Shown here piece by piece: positions 16,945 to 25,894 of a stretch of DNA of 59,569 nt. The DNA comes from NORP181 sp047623555 (GTDB lineage Bacteria; Pseudomonadota; Alphaproteobacteria; Rhodobacterales; Rhodobacteraceae): positions 1-59,569 of the forward strand of contig JBLHMP010000013.1 in the NCBI GenBank assembly GCA_047623555.1, in the 5' to 3' direction. Below the pieces are notes generated by a model that was not told the origin of the DNA, did not search any database, and saw nothing but the letters and a program-made list of their open reading frames with translations. Numbering within the stretch: the first letter of the stretch is position 1; each line of letters begins with the position of its first letter. The translations under genes and the position numbers were made by a program.

Positions 16945-17922
16945 ATGAAAAAACTAGCAAACCTATTGGCTGCAACGGCTTTGACCGCAGCGACGGCATT
17001 GCCTGCTATGGCCGATAAATGGGACATGCCGATGGCCTATTCGGCGTCGAATTTCCATTCTGCCACCGGGGCCGAGTTCGGCAAATGCGTTACAACCGGC
17101 ACCGCGGGTGACATCGAAATTGTCACGCATCCGTCCGGTTCATTGTTCCCCGGCGCCCAGATCAAACGCGCCATCCAGACCGGTCAGGTGCCAATTGGCG
17201 AACGTCTTTTGTCTGGCCACCAGAATGAAAACCCAATCTTTGGTGTTGATTCCGTTCCCTTCCTTGCCACGTCATTTGAGGCGGCCGGCAAGCTTTGGAA
17301 AGCGGCGAAACCAACGCTCACGGCGGTATTGGCCGACCAGAACCTGACTTTGCTTTATTCAGTGCCTTGGCCGCCTCAGGGGCTGTATTTCAAGGACGAA
17401 GTGAATTCGGTTGCCGACATGAAAGGCCTCAAATTCCGCTCATATAACAACGCGACTGCGCGGCTTGCGGAACTGACCGGAATGTTGCCGGTAACCATCG
17501 AAGCGGCTGAAATCAGTCAAGCGTTTGCCACAGGTGTCGCCGAAGCCATGGTGTCGTCCGGGTCCACTGGCTATGACCGCAAGGTTTGGGAAAGCCTGGA
17601 TTATTTCTACGAGGTCGATGCCTGGTTGCCGCGCAACTATATCATGGTGAATTCCGATGTCTGGTCCGGGGTCTCTGACGGCAACAAAGCCGTCGTCACC
17701 GCCTGTGCGGATTTCGCCGAATACGCGGGCACGTGGCGCGCCATGGAATACACCGGGTTTACCCTGCAGGGTTTGCGCGATGGCGGCATGAACGTTGGCC
17801 CCGCCAGCGATGAGTTGCAGGCCGAATTGCGCACCATTGGTGAAACCATGACCGCCGAATGGCTCGAGGCATCCGGCGAGCAGGGGGCCGCCATTGTCGA
17901 TAGCTTTAAGGCGATGAAGTAA
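16945..17922 (+). CDS. dctP: TRAP transporter solute-binding protein
   Basis: The 325-residue protein has a Sec signal peptide (MKKLANLLAATALTAATALP, cleaved near AMA-DKW) and the DctP fold. Useful blocks are VTHPSGSLFPGAQIKRAIQTGQVPIGE, read as HPSGSLFPGAQIKRAIQTGQ, then DMKGLKFRSYNNA, where the DctP family has its carboxylate-binding Arg, and AEAMVSSGSTGYDRKVW. It acts in the periplasm and delivers an organic anion to DctQM. The start is the ATG at 16945 after GGGAG; an upstream in-frame start would put 15 polar residues before the signal. The dadA-like gene ends 41 bases upstream, and a stem-loop follows the stop. Confidence 0.9.
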   Translation: MKKLANLLAATALTAATALPAMADKWDMPMAYSASNFHSATGAEFGKCVTTGTAGDIEIVTHPSGSLFPGAQIKRAIQTGQVPIGERLLSGHQNENPIFGVDSVPFLATSFEAAGKLWKAAKPTLTAVLADQNLTLLYSVPWPPQGLYFKDEVNSVADMKGLKFRSYNNATARLAELTGMLPVTIEAAEISQAFATGVAEAMVSSGSTGYDRKVWESLDYFYEVDAWLPRNYIMVNSDVWSGVSDGNKAVVTACADFAEYAGTWRAMEYTGFTLQGLRDGGMNVGPASDELQAELRTIGETMTAEWLEASGEQGAAIVDSFKAMK

Positions 17923-17930
17923 GCAAACAG

Positions 17931-17958
17931 AACGGGCGGTTGATTTCAGCCGCCCGTT
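17931..17958 (+). terminator. stem-loop between dctP and dctQ
   Basis: AACGGGCGG (17931-17939) pairs perfectly with CCGCCCGTT (17950-17958) across a ten-base loop. There is no T run. Such intercistronic hairpins stabilise the upstream message or partly terminate, giving more binding protein than permease. Confidence 0.65.
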
Positions 17959-17985
17959 AACTGTTTGGCGATCAAAGGGGGCATC

Positions 17986-18519
17986 ATGGGATTCGTTCGA
18001 CGTTTGCGAACCGCGCTTGATTTTCTGTATCTGGCGTCTGGCGTGATGGCCGCGCTGTGCCTTATTGCCATTCTGCTGCTAATCGTTGTGCAGATGGTGG
18101 CCCGCTGGACCGGCGAAGTGTTCCCCGGGGCACCGGATTACGCCGGATACGCCATGGCGTCGGCCAGTTTTCTGGCCTTTGCCAATGCGCTCAATCGGGG
18201 TGCACATATCCGGGTGTCGATCCTGATCAATGCGGTCGGGCCAAGGGCGCGGCGTTGGCTGAACATTTGGTGTTTTGGGGTTGGTGCCGCGATTTCCTGG
18301 TATTTCGTCTATTACGGGCAGAAATTCGTCTACTGGTCGTGGAAATACAACGACATCAGTCAGGGGCAGGACAAAACCGCCCTGTGGATTCCGCAATCGG
18401 TCATGTTGTTTGGTGCTGTGGTTTTGGCCATTGCGCTGACCGATCATCTGATTGCTGTCATTTTCACCGGCGACCACCGCATCCAACGCGATCTGGTCGA
18501 CCAAAGTTTCGGAGAATAG
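17986..18519 (+). CDS. dctQ: TRAP transporter small permease subunit
   Basis: The 177-residue membrane protein has four predicted hydrophobic segments, as in DctQ: near residues 17-38, 55-72, 93-112 and 135-156. YAGYAMASASFLAFANALNRG, seen in its shorter core ASASFLAFANALNRGAHIRV, is the family's conserved second segment. It bridges the solute-binding protein and DctM. The ATG at 17986 is used because AAAGGGG lies just upstream; a TTG seven codons earlier is in frame but has no ribosome site. dctM begins four bases after the stop. Confidence 0.88.
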   Translation: MGFVRRLRTALDFLYLASGVMAALCLIAILLLIVVQMVARWTGEVFPGAPDYAGYAMASASFLAFANALNRGAHIRVSILINAVGPRARRWLNIWCFGVGAAISWYFVYYGQKFVYWSWKYNDISQGQDKTALWIPQSVMLFGAVVLAIALTDHLIAVIFTGDHRIQRDLVDQSFGE

Positions 18520-18523
18520 CCAA

Positions 18524-19834
18524 ATGGAAGACGTCTCGGTTATCATCCTGTTCGTGTTTGTGCTGTTCACCCTGCTGGGCACCGGTATCTGGGTCGGCCT
18601 TGCGTTGATGGGCGTGGCCTGGGTCGGGATGGAGTTGTTTACCGCGCGTCCGGTTGGGGACGTGATGTTAACCACGATCTGGACGGCATCGTCGTCCTGG
18701 ACTCTGACCGCTTTGCCGTTGTTCATCTGGATGGGGGAAATCCTGTTTCGAACCCGGCTTAGCCAAGACATGTTTCGCGGTCTCGCCCCGTGGCTGGCGA
18801 AATTGCCCGGTGGTTTGGTGCATACCAATATCGTTGGCTGTACGGTCTTTGCGGCGGTGTCGGGATCATCGGCGGCAACGCTGACCACGGTTGGAAAAAT
18901 GTCGATCCCGGAATTGCGCCGCCGTGAATACCCCGAGAAAATGATCATCGGCACACTGGCCGGGGCGGCGACGCTGGGTCTGATGATCCCGCCGTCGCTA
19001 ACGCTGATCGTTTATGGCGTAACCATCAACGAAAGCATTTCCAAACTGTTCTTTGCTGGCATCCTGCCAGGGCTGTTTCTGGCGAGCATGTTCATGGCCT
19101 ATGTCGCGATCATGTCCAAAGTTTCGCCCGATTGGAAACCCAAGGCCGAGCCCGCGATGAGCTTTGGTGAAAAGGTCGCCAATTCGCGTTTCCTGATCCC
19201 GGTTTTCCTACTGATTTCCGTGGTTATCGGGTCGATGTATCTTGGCTATGCCACTGCAACCGAGGCCGCAGCCTTTGGCGTGATCGGCGGGTTGGTGCTG
19301 GCGGCCAGTCAGGGGGCGCTGACATGGAACACCTTTGTCGAGAGCCTGATGGGCGCCACCCGGACCTCGGCGATGATTGCGTTGATTTTGGCGGGCGCGG
19401 CGTTTTTATCGCTGTCGATGGGGTTTACCGGCCTGCCGCGTGGGCTCGCCGATCTGATTGCGCAATGGGATCTGACCAAGTTCGAATTGCTGATGGTTTT
19501 GTTGGTGTTCTACATCGTGTTGGGCATGTTTTTAGACGGGATTTCGTCGGTTGTGCTGACCATGGCGGTGGTTGAACCGATGGTGCGACAGGCCGGGATT
19601 GATCTGATCTGGTTTGGCATATTCATCGTTGTGGTGGTTGAAATGGCGCAAATTACGCCGCCGATCGGGTTCAACCTATTTGTGCTGCAAGGCATGACCG
19701 ATCACGAAATGGGTTTTATTGCGCGGGCGGCGTTCCCGATGTTTCTGATTATGGTGGTGATGGTGTTTGTGCTGATCGCGGTGCCGGAACTGGCCACTTG
19801 GCTGCCCGACAACATACGGAATGGCCCCGGTTAG
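18524..19834 (+). CDS. dctM: TRAP transporter large permease subunit
   Basis: The 436-residue protein has about a dozen hydrophobic segments and DctM hallmarks: FAAVSGSSAATLTTVGKM near residue 107, the GLMIPPSLTLIVYG region near 150 and EMAQITPPIGFNLFVLQG near 370. It forms the Na+-coupled translocation channel with DctQ. The start ATG 18524 follows GGAG at the end of dctQ and gives the normal N-terminus. It closes the unit that begins with the amino-acid dehydrogenase; no terminator is evident in the next 99 bases. Confidence 0.92.
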   Translation: MEDVSVIILFVFVLFTLLGTGIWVGLALMGVAWVGMELFTARPVGDVMLTTIWTASSSWTLTALPLFIWMGEILFRTRLSQDMFRGLAPWLAKLPGGLVHTNIVGCTVFAAVSGSSAATLTTVGKMSIPELRRREYPEKMIIGTLAGAATLGLMIPPSLTLIVYGVTINESISKLFFAGILPGLFLASMFMAYVAIMSKVSPDWKPKAEPAMSFGEKVANSRFLIPVFLLISVVIGSMYLGYATATEAAAFGVIGGLVLAASQGALTWNTFVESLMGATRTSAMIALILAGAAFLSLSMGFTGLPRGLADLIAQWDLTKFELLMVLLVFYIVLGMFLDGISSVVLTMAVVEPMVRQAGIDLIWFGIFIVVVVEMAQITPPIGFNLFVLQGMTDHEMGFIARAAFPMFLIMVVMVFVLIAVPELATWLPDNIRNGPG

Positions 19835-19933
19835 GCAGTACTAATTGCGATCCAATAGCCTTTTCATTTTGGAACGCGTAACCTGATCGAAAATCCCAAC
19901 CGCAAACCAATTACACAGACAAAAGGATACTAC

Positions 19934-20437
19934 ATGTCCCGTATTTCCAAGGCGATTGGCCTAGGTCTTGTTGCTCTTTTTGCCATTTCACCAACGCTGT
20001 CCATTGCCGCAGAGCAGTATCTTGATAACCGGTCGACGCCGCAAAAGCTGATCGAGAGCTTTTATAACGCCATTAACAAGCAGCAATATGCGCGGGCTTA
20101 CGGGTATTATTCAGACAACGGATCAGCCCCAAAAAACTTTCAGGACTGGGCTGATGGTTATTCCAAAACCAAACATGTTTCGGTGCAATTTGGCCCCACC
20201 GAACCTAATCCGGGTGCCGGGCAGATTTACTGGGCCCTGCCTGTGGTGCTTTCGGTTCTGGCCGATAACGGCGATACAACGGTCTTTACCGGCTGCTATG
20301 AAATCCACATGGTTAACCCCGGAATAATCACGTTGCCGCCGCATCCGCCGATGGGCATTAACGACGGTCACTTTAAGAAAACCAGCAAGTCGATATCGGC
20401 CGCAGCTGCATCCCTGACCCTGCTGAATAATTGCTGA
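19934..20437 (+). CDS. small secreted protein, possibly NTF2-like
   Basis: The 167-residue product has a clear signal peptide (hydrophobic GLGLVALFAISPTLSIAA, probable cleavage after IAA). The mature part starts with TPQKLIESFYNAINKQQYARAYGYYS, seen as SFYNAINKQQYARAYGYY, a helix-rich opening like that of NTF2-like or DUF4440-type periplasmic proteins. Two Cys, TGCYEI in the middle and the C-terminal LLNNC, could form a disulfide. AAAGGA precedes the ATG by seven bases. It is followed six bases later by the TIGR03084-like gene. I do not recognise a specific family and assign no function. Confidence 0.7.
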   Translation: MSRISKAIGLGLVALFAISPTLSIAAEQYLDNRSTPQKLIESFYNAINKQQYARAYGYYSDNGSAPKNFQDWADGYSKTKHVSVQFGPTEPNPGAGQIYWALPVVLSVLADNGDTTVFTGCYEIHMVNPGIITLPPHPPMGINDGHFKKTSKSISAAAASLTLLNNC

Positions 20438-20442
20438 TCACC

Positions 20443-21237
20443 ATGTTGCAAGCTCAAGATTTTTTGGACGAAAACACCGCGCTGGCGTTGGTTTTGGACC
20501 CGCTAAGTGACGCCGATTTTGACATGCCAACGCTGTTCAAAGGCTGGAGCATCGATGACGTTATCGGCCATCTGCATATGTTCAACGTGGCGGCGTTGGA
20601 CACGCTGCAGGATGACACCGCGTTTGCCACATTCTTTGCGCCCATCGCCGCGTCTATGGCGGCGGGCAAAACCATGGTTCAATCGCAATACCCCTGGCTA
20701 GACGGGTTGCGCGGGCGGGCGTTGTTTGAAGAGTGGCGCGAAACGGCGGGGCGGGTGGCGCGGGGTTATGCCGAGGCTGACCCCAAACGCCGCCTGAAAT
20801 GGGCCGGGCCGGATATGAGCGCGCTGTCGTGCATCACCGCGCGCCAGATGGAAACATGGGCGCATGGCCAAGAGGTGTTTGACGCGCTTGGTCAGACCCG
20901 GATTGAGCAGGATCGCATCCGAAACATCGCGCATCTGGGGGTGGCGACCTATGGCTGGACGTTCATCAACCGGGGGCTGCCGGTCCCTGATCCGGCGCCT
21001 TATGTGCGGTTGACTGGTCCATCTGGTGCGGTTTGGGATTGGAACACGCCGCAGGATACGAACGTTGTGCAGGGCGATGCCGTGGCGTTTGCGCAGGTTG
21101 TTACGCAGGTGCGCAATGTGGCTGACACCAACCTGAAAACCGTCGGTAAAACTGCGGCTGACTGGATGGCGATGGCCCAGTGTTTTGCTGGTTCGGTCAA
21201 TGATCCGCCAGCCAAAGGCACGCGCCACATTGCATGA
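20443..21237 (+). CDS. TIGR03084-like DinB/maleylpyruvate-isomerase fold protein
   Basis: The 264-residue protein has the four-helix metal-binding fold of the maleylpyruvate isomerase/DinB group. Near the start are TLFKGWSIDDVIGHLHMFN, whose His residues are metal-ligand candidates, and later ITARQMETWAHGQEVFDALG, with the third ligand region at WAHGQ. A C-terminal domain of about 90 residues completes the TIGR03084 length. Members use mycothiol- or glutathione-type thiols or have unknown roles. I choose the ATG at 20443; a TTG four codons earlier overlaps the preceding stop. It converges on the SMP-30 gene with only three bases between stops. Confidence 0.75.
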   Translation: MLQAQDFLDENTALALVLDPLSDADFDMPTLFKGWSIDDVIGHLHMFNVAALDTLQDDTAFATFFAPIAASMAAGKTMVQSQYPWLDGLRGRALFEEWRETAGRVARGYAEADPKRRLKWAGPDMSALSCITARQMETWAHGQEVFDALGQTRIEQDRIRNIAHLGVATYGWTFINRGLPVPDPAPYVRLTGPSGAVWDWNTPQDTNVVQGDAVAFAQVVTQVRNVADTNLKTVGKTAADWMAMAQCFAGSVNDPPAKGTRHIA

Positions 21238-21240
21238 ATC

Positions 21241-22104
21241 CTAAAGAATAACGCGGTGTTCGGCCTGGCCATGGCCCATGCCCTCTACGGCAAATAACGC
21301 GCCATTGCTGGGTTGCGCGGAGATCTGTTCGGCTGACAGGTTCTGAAACGCCGAGGTGCAGAACAGCGTGGTTAGATCCGGGCCACCAAACGCGGGGCAG
21401 GTGGTTTGCAGTGCATCCAGTTCGACGGAGTGCAGCAATTGTGCGTCCGGGGCATAACACGACACGCCTGATCCGCCATATTTGGCGATCCAGATGTTGC
21501 CGCCCTTGTCCACAACCGCCCCATCCGGGCGTATTTTTCTATTGCGCAGGTCTAAAAACACCACGGGGTCACCGGTTGGCCACCCGGTTTTCTCGTCCAG
21601 CGTCTGGCGCATGACCAATTGCGTCGGGGTGTCGCTAAAATAGGCAAATCTGCGGTCTGGGGTAAAGCAAATTGCGTTGGAAACGGTGATTTTATCGAAC
21701 AGTTGGCGTATTTCGCCACGGTAATAGCGATAGATCGCTCCGACCTCAAACTCGACTGTTTTGCCCATCGTTCCGATCCAGAACCCGCCCCAAGGGTTGG
21801 CGCGCCCGTCATTTGACCGTGTCACAGGGTTGTCCGCCTCAAGTGGCGCCAGCCGATCGCGGCTGCCATCCGTGAGCGAGTATCGCCAAAACGCCGTTTC
21901 CGAGGCGATCAGCAATGTGTCGTGATCAACCCAACCAGCGGCGGAAACATTTTCGTCAAAGAACCATTCAGCCGGGCCATCCGCCGTGCGCGACAAAAGC
22001 CGGTTATTGGTGATGTCAAACCAGTACAGCTGATTGCGTTCCGGGTGCCAAAGCGGACCTTCGCCAAGCCTGCAAAGGCGGCCATCAAATACAGAAGGTG
22101 TCAT
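21241..22104 (-). CDS. SMP-30/gluconolactonase family lactonase
   Basis: The 287-residue six-bladed propeller hydrolyses sugar lactones. Divalent-metal ligands of the family are visible: Glu in LGEGPLWHP near residue 14, Asn-Asp in RSNDGRANPWGGFWIGTMG near 97, Asn in ISNAICF-like TVSNAICFTPD near 140, and Asp in IRPDGAVVDKGG near 193. It overlaps the end of dgoA by four bases and so closes a dgoK-dgoA-lactonase operon. The context suggests galactonolactone or a similar 1,4-lactone as the substrate. Confidence 0.9.
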   Translation of the reverse strand: MTPSVFDGRLCRLGEGPLWHPERNQLYWFDITNNRLLSRTADGPAEWFFDENVSAAGWVDHDTLLIASETAFWRYSLTDGSRDRLAPLEADNPVTRSNDGRANPWGGFWIGTMGKTVEFEVGAIYRYYRGEIRQLFDKITVSNAICFTPDRRFAYFSDTPTQLVMRQTLDEKTGWPTGDPVVFLDLRNRKIRPDGAVVDKGGNIWIAKYGGSGVSCYAPDAQLLHSVELDALQTTCPAFGGPDLTTLFCTSAFQNLSAEQISAQPSNGALFAVEGMGHGQAEHRVIL

Positions 22105-22706
22105 TTTGTCGCCTCGTCATAGGCCCGCACCACATTCGCGGCACGGTTTGCGACCTCGCCCAAGGTCATGCTCGGAGTATAAAGCGCCGTGCCCAGACCA
22201 AAGCCATCCGCCCCGGCGGCCAGCCAGTTGGTGAAATTATCCGGCCCGGCGCCACCAACGGCAAACACCAAACTGCCAGACGGCAGGATCGGCCACATCG
22301 CGGCGAGGCCCGCAGGGCCAGCCATCGTTCCGGGGAATAGTTTTAACCCATCCGCCCCCGCAGCAAGGGCGGCCAGTGCCTCGGTTGGGGTGAAAAACCC
22401 CGGCCAGCTTTGCAGGCCAAGCGATTTGGTGCGGGCAATCACCGAGGTGTCGGTATTTGGCGACACGATCAGTTTGCCGCCAGCGTCGGCAACCTGTGTC
22501 ACCTGGTCCGGCGTCACCACAGTGCCGGCGCCAATCAGTGCATGGCCGCCATAGGCCGTCACGATCCGGGCGATGCTGTCCAGTGGATCAGGCGAATTCA
22601 GCGGAACTTCGATCCGGTCAATTCCGGCGGCGATCAGAACATCGGCCACGGCGACGGATTCAGGGGGGGTGATGCCACGCAGGATGGCGATGATAGGGCG
22701 GCTCAT
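22101..22706 (-). CDS. dgoA: 2-dehydro-3-deoxy-6-phosphogalactonate aldolase
   Basis: The 201-residue class I aldolase splits KDPGal to pyruvate and glyceraldehyde 3-phosphate. It has IAILRGITP near the start, Glu in RIEVPLNSPDP, GAGTVV, the Schiff-base Lys in DGLKLFPGTMAGP and the phosphate site FAVGGAGPDNF. The VPLNSPDP variant and the LKLFP motif separate it from the Eda protein at 3301. ATG 22706 overlaps the dgoK stop (ATGA); a longer in-frame reading would overlap dgoK and adds a non-homologous arm. It is the middle gene of the galactonate-type operon. Confidence 0.9.
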   Translation of the reverse strand: MSRPIIAILRGITPPESVAVADVLIAAGIDRIEVPLNSPDPLDSIARIVTAYGGHALIGAGTVVTPDQVTQVADAGGKLIVSPNTDTSVIARTKSLGLQSWPGFFTPTEALAALAAGADGLKLFPGTMAGPAGLAAMWPILPSGSLVFAVGGAGPDNFTNWLAAGADGFGLGTALYTPSMTLGEVANRAANVVRAYDEATK

Positions 22707-23617
22707 GGGGTCTCTTTCATTAGGCGGTGGGCGGCGGTTAGTCCGGCCAGTGTCATGCGGGTGGCATCGGCAAGTGTTGCGGGCGCGCCTTGCCGCGCGA
22801 GGGCGCTGGCATAGATAGCAGAGGTTTCGTCGGCTCCGATGATGGCGATGTTCTGGCCCAACCAATAGGGGCGTGCGGCGGCAAGTTCGGCGCCGATCAA
22901 CAGACCGGAGAGCCGGGCGCGGGCAACCTCTTTGGGTTGGGTGTTCAACAGATCATCCGCCCGCAACGAAAACAGCCGTGCGGCAAGGCGTTCGGGTCTG
23001 GAAATCGCGTCGTCTACTGCATCAAGAAATGCAGGCGCGTCCCAGCCTGTGGCGGCAATAGAGTGACGCAATACCGTGTGTTGCCCAAGGGTTGCAAACA
23101 ACTCACCGGTCATAAACGTTTGGAAACTGACGACCTCGCTGGCACTGACAAGCGCCCATTTGGTATGGGTGCCGGGCATGCAAATCACCCCGTCCCAGCC
23201 GGGGTTCAGCGCCATAAAACCGGCGATTTGGGTTTCTTCGCCGCGCATGACATCTGCGGGGTTGGGTTGTTTCAGACCGGGAATGATGTGAACGCTTAGG
23301 GCTGCGGATTTCGTGGCAACCGGAACCGGGCGCGCCAGTGGCGTTGTCGGAACTGCCGCATACGGCACCTCGACCCAGCCCTGTTTTGCACCAACCATGC
23401 CACAGGCGATGACAGGGATTGGCCCCGATATTGATCCGTTGAGCCAGCCCGAAATCAGGTTTAGTAACGCCGGTTCAAACGCCTCGGGCGTCAGGCCCAC
23501 CATGCCATCACCAGAGGTTGCGTTGGCCAATGGCGTCGCGCCTTGCATGGCCCAGACACGCAGATGGGTGGTGCCCCAATCGGCTGCTATCCAGTCAATT
23601 TTGGAAGGGTGTGACAG
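22703..23617 (-). CDS. dgoK: 2-dehydro-3-deoxygalactonokinase, probably CTG-initiated
   Basis: The kinase phosphorylates 2-keto-3-deoxygalactonate before DgoA cleavage. The essential N-terminal phosphate motif IAADWGTTHLRVWAM lies upstream of the first ATG (23548), so that ATG cannot be the start. Reading back, the frame has no ATG, GTG or TTG, but a CTG at 23617-23615 has AGGA seven bases before it and gives MSHPSKIDWIAADWG, 304 residues, the family's normal size. The alternative is a one-base slip in the AAAA run at about 23604: an ATG at 23632 in another frame would then read into the gene. Further family marks are ADVMRGEE, MPGTHTKW, FMTGELFATLGQH and LLIGAELAA. It starts the operon dgoK-dgoA-lactonase. 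Confidence 0.82.
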   Translation of the reverse strand: MSHPSKIDWIAADWGTTHLRVWAMQGATPLANATSGDGMVGLTPEAFEPALLNLISGWLNGSISGPIPVIACGMVGAKQGWVEVPYAAVPTTPLARPVPVATKSAALSVHIIPGLKQPNPADVMRGEETQIAGFMALNPGWDGVICMPGTHTKWALVSASEVVSFQTFMTGELFATLGQHTVLRHSIAATGWDAPAFLDAVDDAISRPERLAARLFSLRADDLLNTQPKEVARARLSGLLIGAELAAARPYWLGQNIAIIGADETSAIYASALARQGAPATLADATRMTLAGLTAAHRLMKETP

Positions 23618-23720
23618 TGTGAATTCCTGACATTTGTTGGGTGCGCCGCAATTGGATTGCCCAAATAAATGCCAGAAAAAGTGCCCGTTTTCAATGGGCG
23701 GCAGGTAAAACCGTGATGTG

Positions 23721-24560
23721 CTAGCGGCACAAATTACTGACCAGAAAACCTATGAACGCCCGGACTTTGGGTTGGGTGCATCGCCCCTGAGGATACATCG
23801 CAAAAACGCTCTGCGGCCCAGCGGCAATTCGGGCATGATATCGATGATTTTGCCCTCCTCCATCATTTTGCGAAACAGGAAATTGGGCAGATAGGCAATG
23901 CCAAGCCCCGAAGCCGCCGCATTCAACAGCGTTTGCCCGTCATTGATGCCTACTCCGTCTTTGGCCCGAATCTGGCGTTGTTCTCTGTCGCTGTCCGTCA
24001 GTTTCCATATATTGACCCCGGCGCGGTTTGAGTGATGCAAAAGCCGGTGATACGGCAGATCGTTGATCGTGTCAGGGCGGCCAAATTCAGCCAGATAATC
24101 CGGGCTGGCGATCAGGCGAGAGTTGGTTTCCGTCAGTTTGCGCGCCCGCATGGTGCTGTCTTGAGCGTGCCAATGCGAATGGCGACATCATAGTCTTCGT
24201 CGATCAGATCAACGGTATTATTGTCCAGTACTATATTCATATTGATATCTGGACATTCACGCATAAACGCCGCCAGCAAGGGCGAGAGTTTGCGAACGCC
24301 AAAATCGACGCCACCAACGCGTCGGTCTCGCCTGCTTCGTTCAAAATGCAGGTGGTGCGATCGTAATAGGCCAGGCCAATCTCGGTCGGGCTGACCCGGC
24401 GTGTTGTGCGGCTAAGCAGGCGGGTGCCAAGACGTTGTACAAGGTTCGCAATGTATTTCGATATCGTCGATTCGGCGCATCCCATTTTGCGGGCGGCATC
24501 AGAAAACCCGCCTTCTTGAACCACGGTGGCAAAGGCTTCCATTTCTGCTAATCGGCTCAT
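23721..24560 (-). pseudogene. LysR-family regulator broken by three frameshifts
   Basis: The pieces line up as one LysR protein of about 280 residues. The first frame has the helix-turn-helix (MSRLAEMEAFATVVQEGG, SDAARKMGCAESTISKYIANL). After ALVAS at about 24305 it must shift to a frame reading GVRKLSPLLAAFMREC and DEDYDVAIRIG. At about 24167 it shifts again to MRARKLTETNSRLIASPDYL and LNAAASGLGIAYLPNF. At about 23815 it shifts a third time to QSVFAMYPQGRCTQPKVR and ends at the TAG at 23721. Each break is repaired by adding one base. Its position upstream of dgoK in the same direction suggests a former regulator of that operon. Either true decay or local sequence error could explain it. Confidence 0.85.
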
Positions 24561-24877
24561 ATCCAGATCCCTCATTACAAATTTGACGGACGGTGCCGCA
24601 CTGCACTCAGTGACGTTTTGTCCGCGACACAATGCATATGGGGAATGTGGCGCGCGAACAGTTGGTTTCCCGGGTTATCCCATACGGAATATCGACCATT
24701 TGTGGTGTTTTCGGGAGAAAACTATGGTAATCGGCACTGGGTAACGTGTTCTGCCAAAAGATAGAATTCAGGGAGAGACGGGTTTTCCACAGTTTTGGCC
24801 GAATTTGGTCGTCCAATAGGCAAAGCCAGAAAATAGTGTGTTTTGTAAGGGCCCTAACGTTGGGGCGGGAGAGGTAA
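24561..24877. other. intergenic stretch between broken LysR and AraC genes
   Basis: I see no gene, strong hairpin or clear operator in these 317 bases. A ribosome site GGGAGAGG lies directly before the AraC start. Base composition is more AT-rich than in the flanking genes, fitting promoter DNA. Confidence 0.5.
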
Positions 24878-25888
24878 ATGCAGGATTCAACACCGCTTCA
24901 TGGTGCCATTTATATTAAATTCATGGCCGCGGAATTCCGTGATCAGGGGTTTTCTGATCAACAGATTTTTGCAGGTACGGGCCTCAGCGCCAGATCTTTA
25001 GAAGACAAGCGGCCCGTTGTTCCATTTGGTAAGGTCGTGGCGTTTTTCGAAAACGCGGCCATTTCGACAGAAAATGACATTTTGGGCCTCGAAGAAGGGA
25101 TCAAACGCGACTTTCACCTGCGCGGCTTGATTTTCTATGTTGGGACATCTTCGCCAACAGTATTGGACGCGGTCAGGAATATTGCCCGGTATCGCCGAGT
25201 GTTCTCGGATGCAATCGAGTTGGATATCAGTTCGCTAAGCCAAACCGGGCGGTTGATCTGGTATTTCAATGTGCCAAATTCGATCAAGCGCCGCCAGCAT
25301 GTTGAATTTAGCTCTATCCGGCTGCTGGTTTTGTTACGCCAATGTACCAACCGTAATATTTGCCCAGAGGTGGTGATGTTTCACCATTCCCGAAACACTA
25401 ATTTGGCGGCCTTCGCCCGTAATTTCGGTTGCAAGGTGCTGTTTGATCAAAAAGAAAATTGCGTTCATTTCAAAACATCTGATCTGGAAGTGCCTTTGGT
25501 CACTGCGGACAATGAATTGTATTCTGTTTTGACAGAACATTGCGAAGACGTGTTGCAAAGAAAATCACGCAACGTGTCGGATTTGCTGGTTGATGTTGAA
25601 CGCGCGATTGCGGATCGGCTCACCACAGGTGAGGCGACGCAGCATCATATCGCCAAAACACTGGGGATGAGCGCGCGCACCCTGTCGCGACGGTTGGCAA
25701 AAGAGGAAACCACGTTTTTCAAGACTGTCGAAACTTTGCGCCATTCTTTGGCCGAACGTTACCTCAGCCACAGCGATCTGGTCCTCGCCGAAATTGCGTT
25801 CCTGTTGGGATATTCCGGGCTCAGCAGCTTTAGTGACGCGTTCAAACGCTGGACCGGCAAAACGCCGGGGCAGTATCGCGGTCTCTGA
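24878..25888 (+). CDS. AraC-family regulator with N-terminal arabinose-binding-like domain
   Basis: The 336-residue protein has an OruR/GliR-type N-terminal domain (PF12625-like, about residues 20-200, with FHLRGLIFYVGTSSPTVLDA in the middle) and a C-terminal double helix-turn-helix. The latter is visible as ATQHHIAKTLGMSARTLSRRL and LAEIAFLLGYSGLSSFSDAF, followed by KRWTGKTPGQYR. GGGAGAGG precedes the ATG. It converges on the hydroxyacid-dehydrogenase gene, six bases away. Members respond to amino acids or related small molecules. The target is not evident; the TRAP/amidase operon beside it is a candidate. Confidence 0.9.
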   Translation: MQDSTPLHGAIYIKFMAAEFRDQGFSDQQIFAGTGLSARSLEDKRPVVPFGKVVAFFENAAISTENDILGLEEGIKRDFHLRGLIFYVGTSSPTVLDAVRNIARYRRVFSDAIELDISSLSQTGRLIWYFNVPNSIKRRQHVEFSSIRLLVLLRQCTNRNICPEVVMFHHSRNTNLAAFARNFGCKVLFDQKENCVHFKTSDLEVPLVTADNELYSVLTEHCEDVLQRKSRNVSDLLVDVERAIADRLTTGEATQHHIAKTLGMSARTLSRRLAKEETTFFKTVETLRHSLAERYLSHSDLVLAEIAFLLGYSGLSSFSDAFKRWTGKTPGQYRGL

Positions 25889-25894
25889 CCCAGA

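Noticed and set aside
22707..22865. 53-residue N-terminal extension of dgoA
   Set aside because: It overlaps dgoK and is Arg-rich without similarity; the ATGA overlap start at 22706 gives the usual length.
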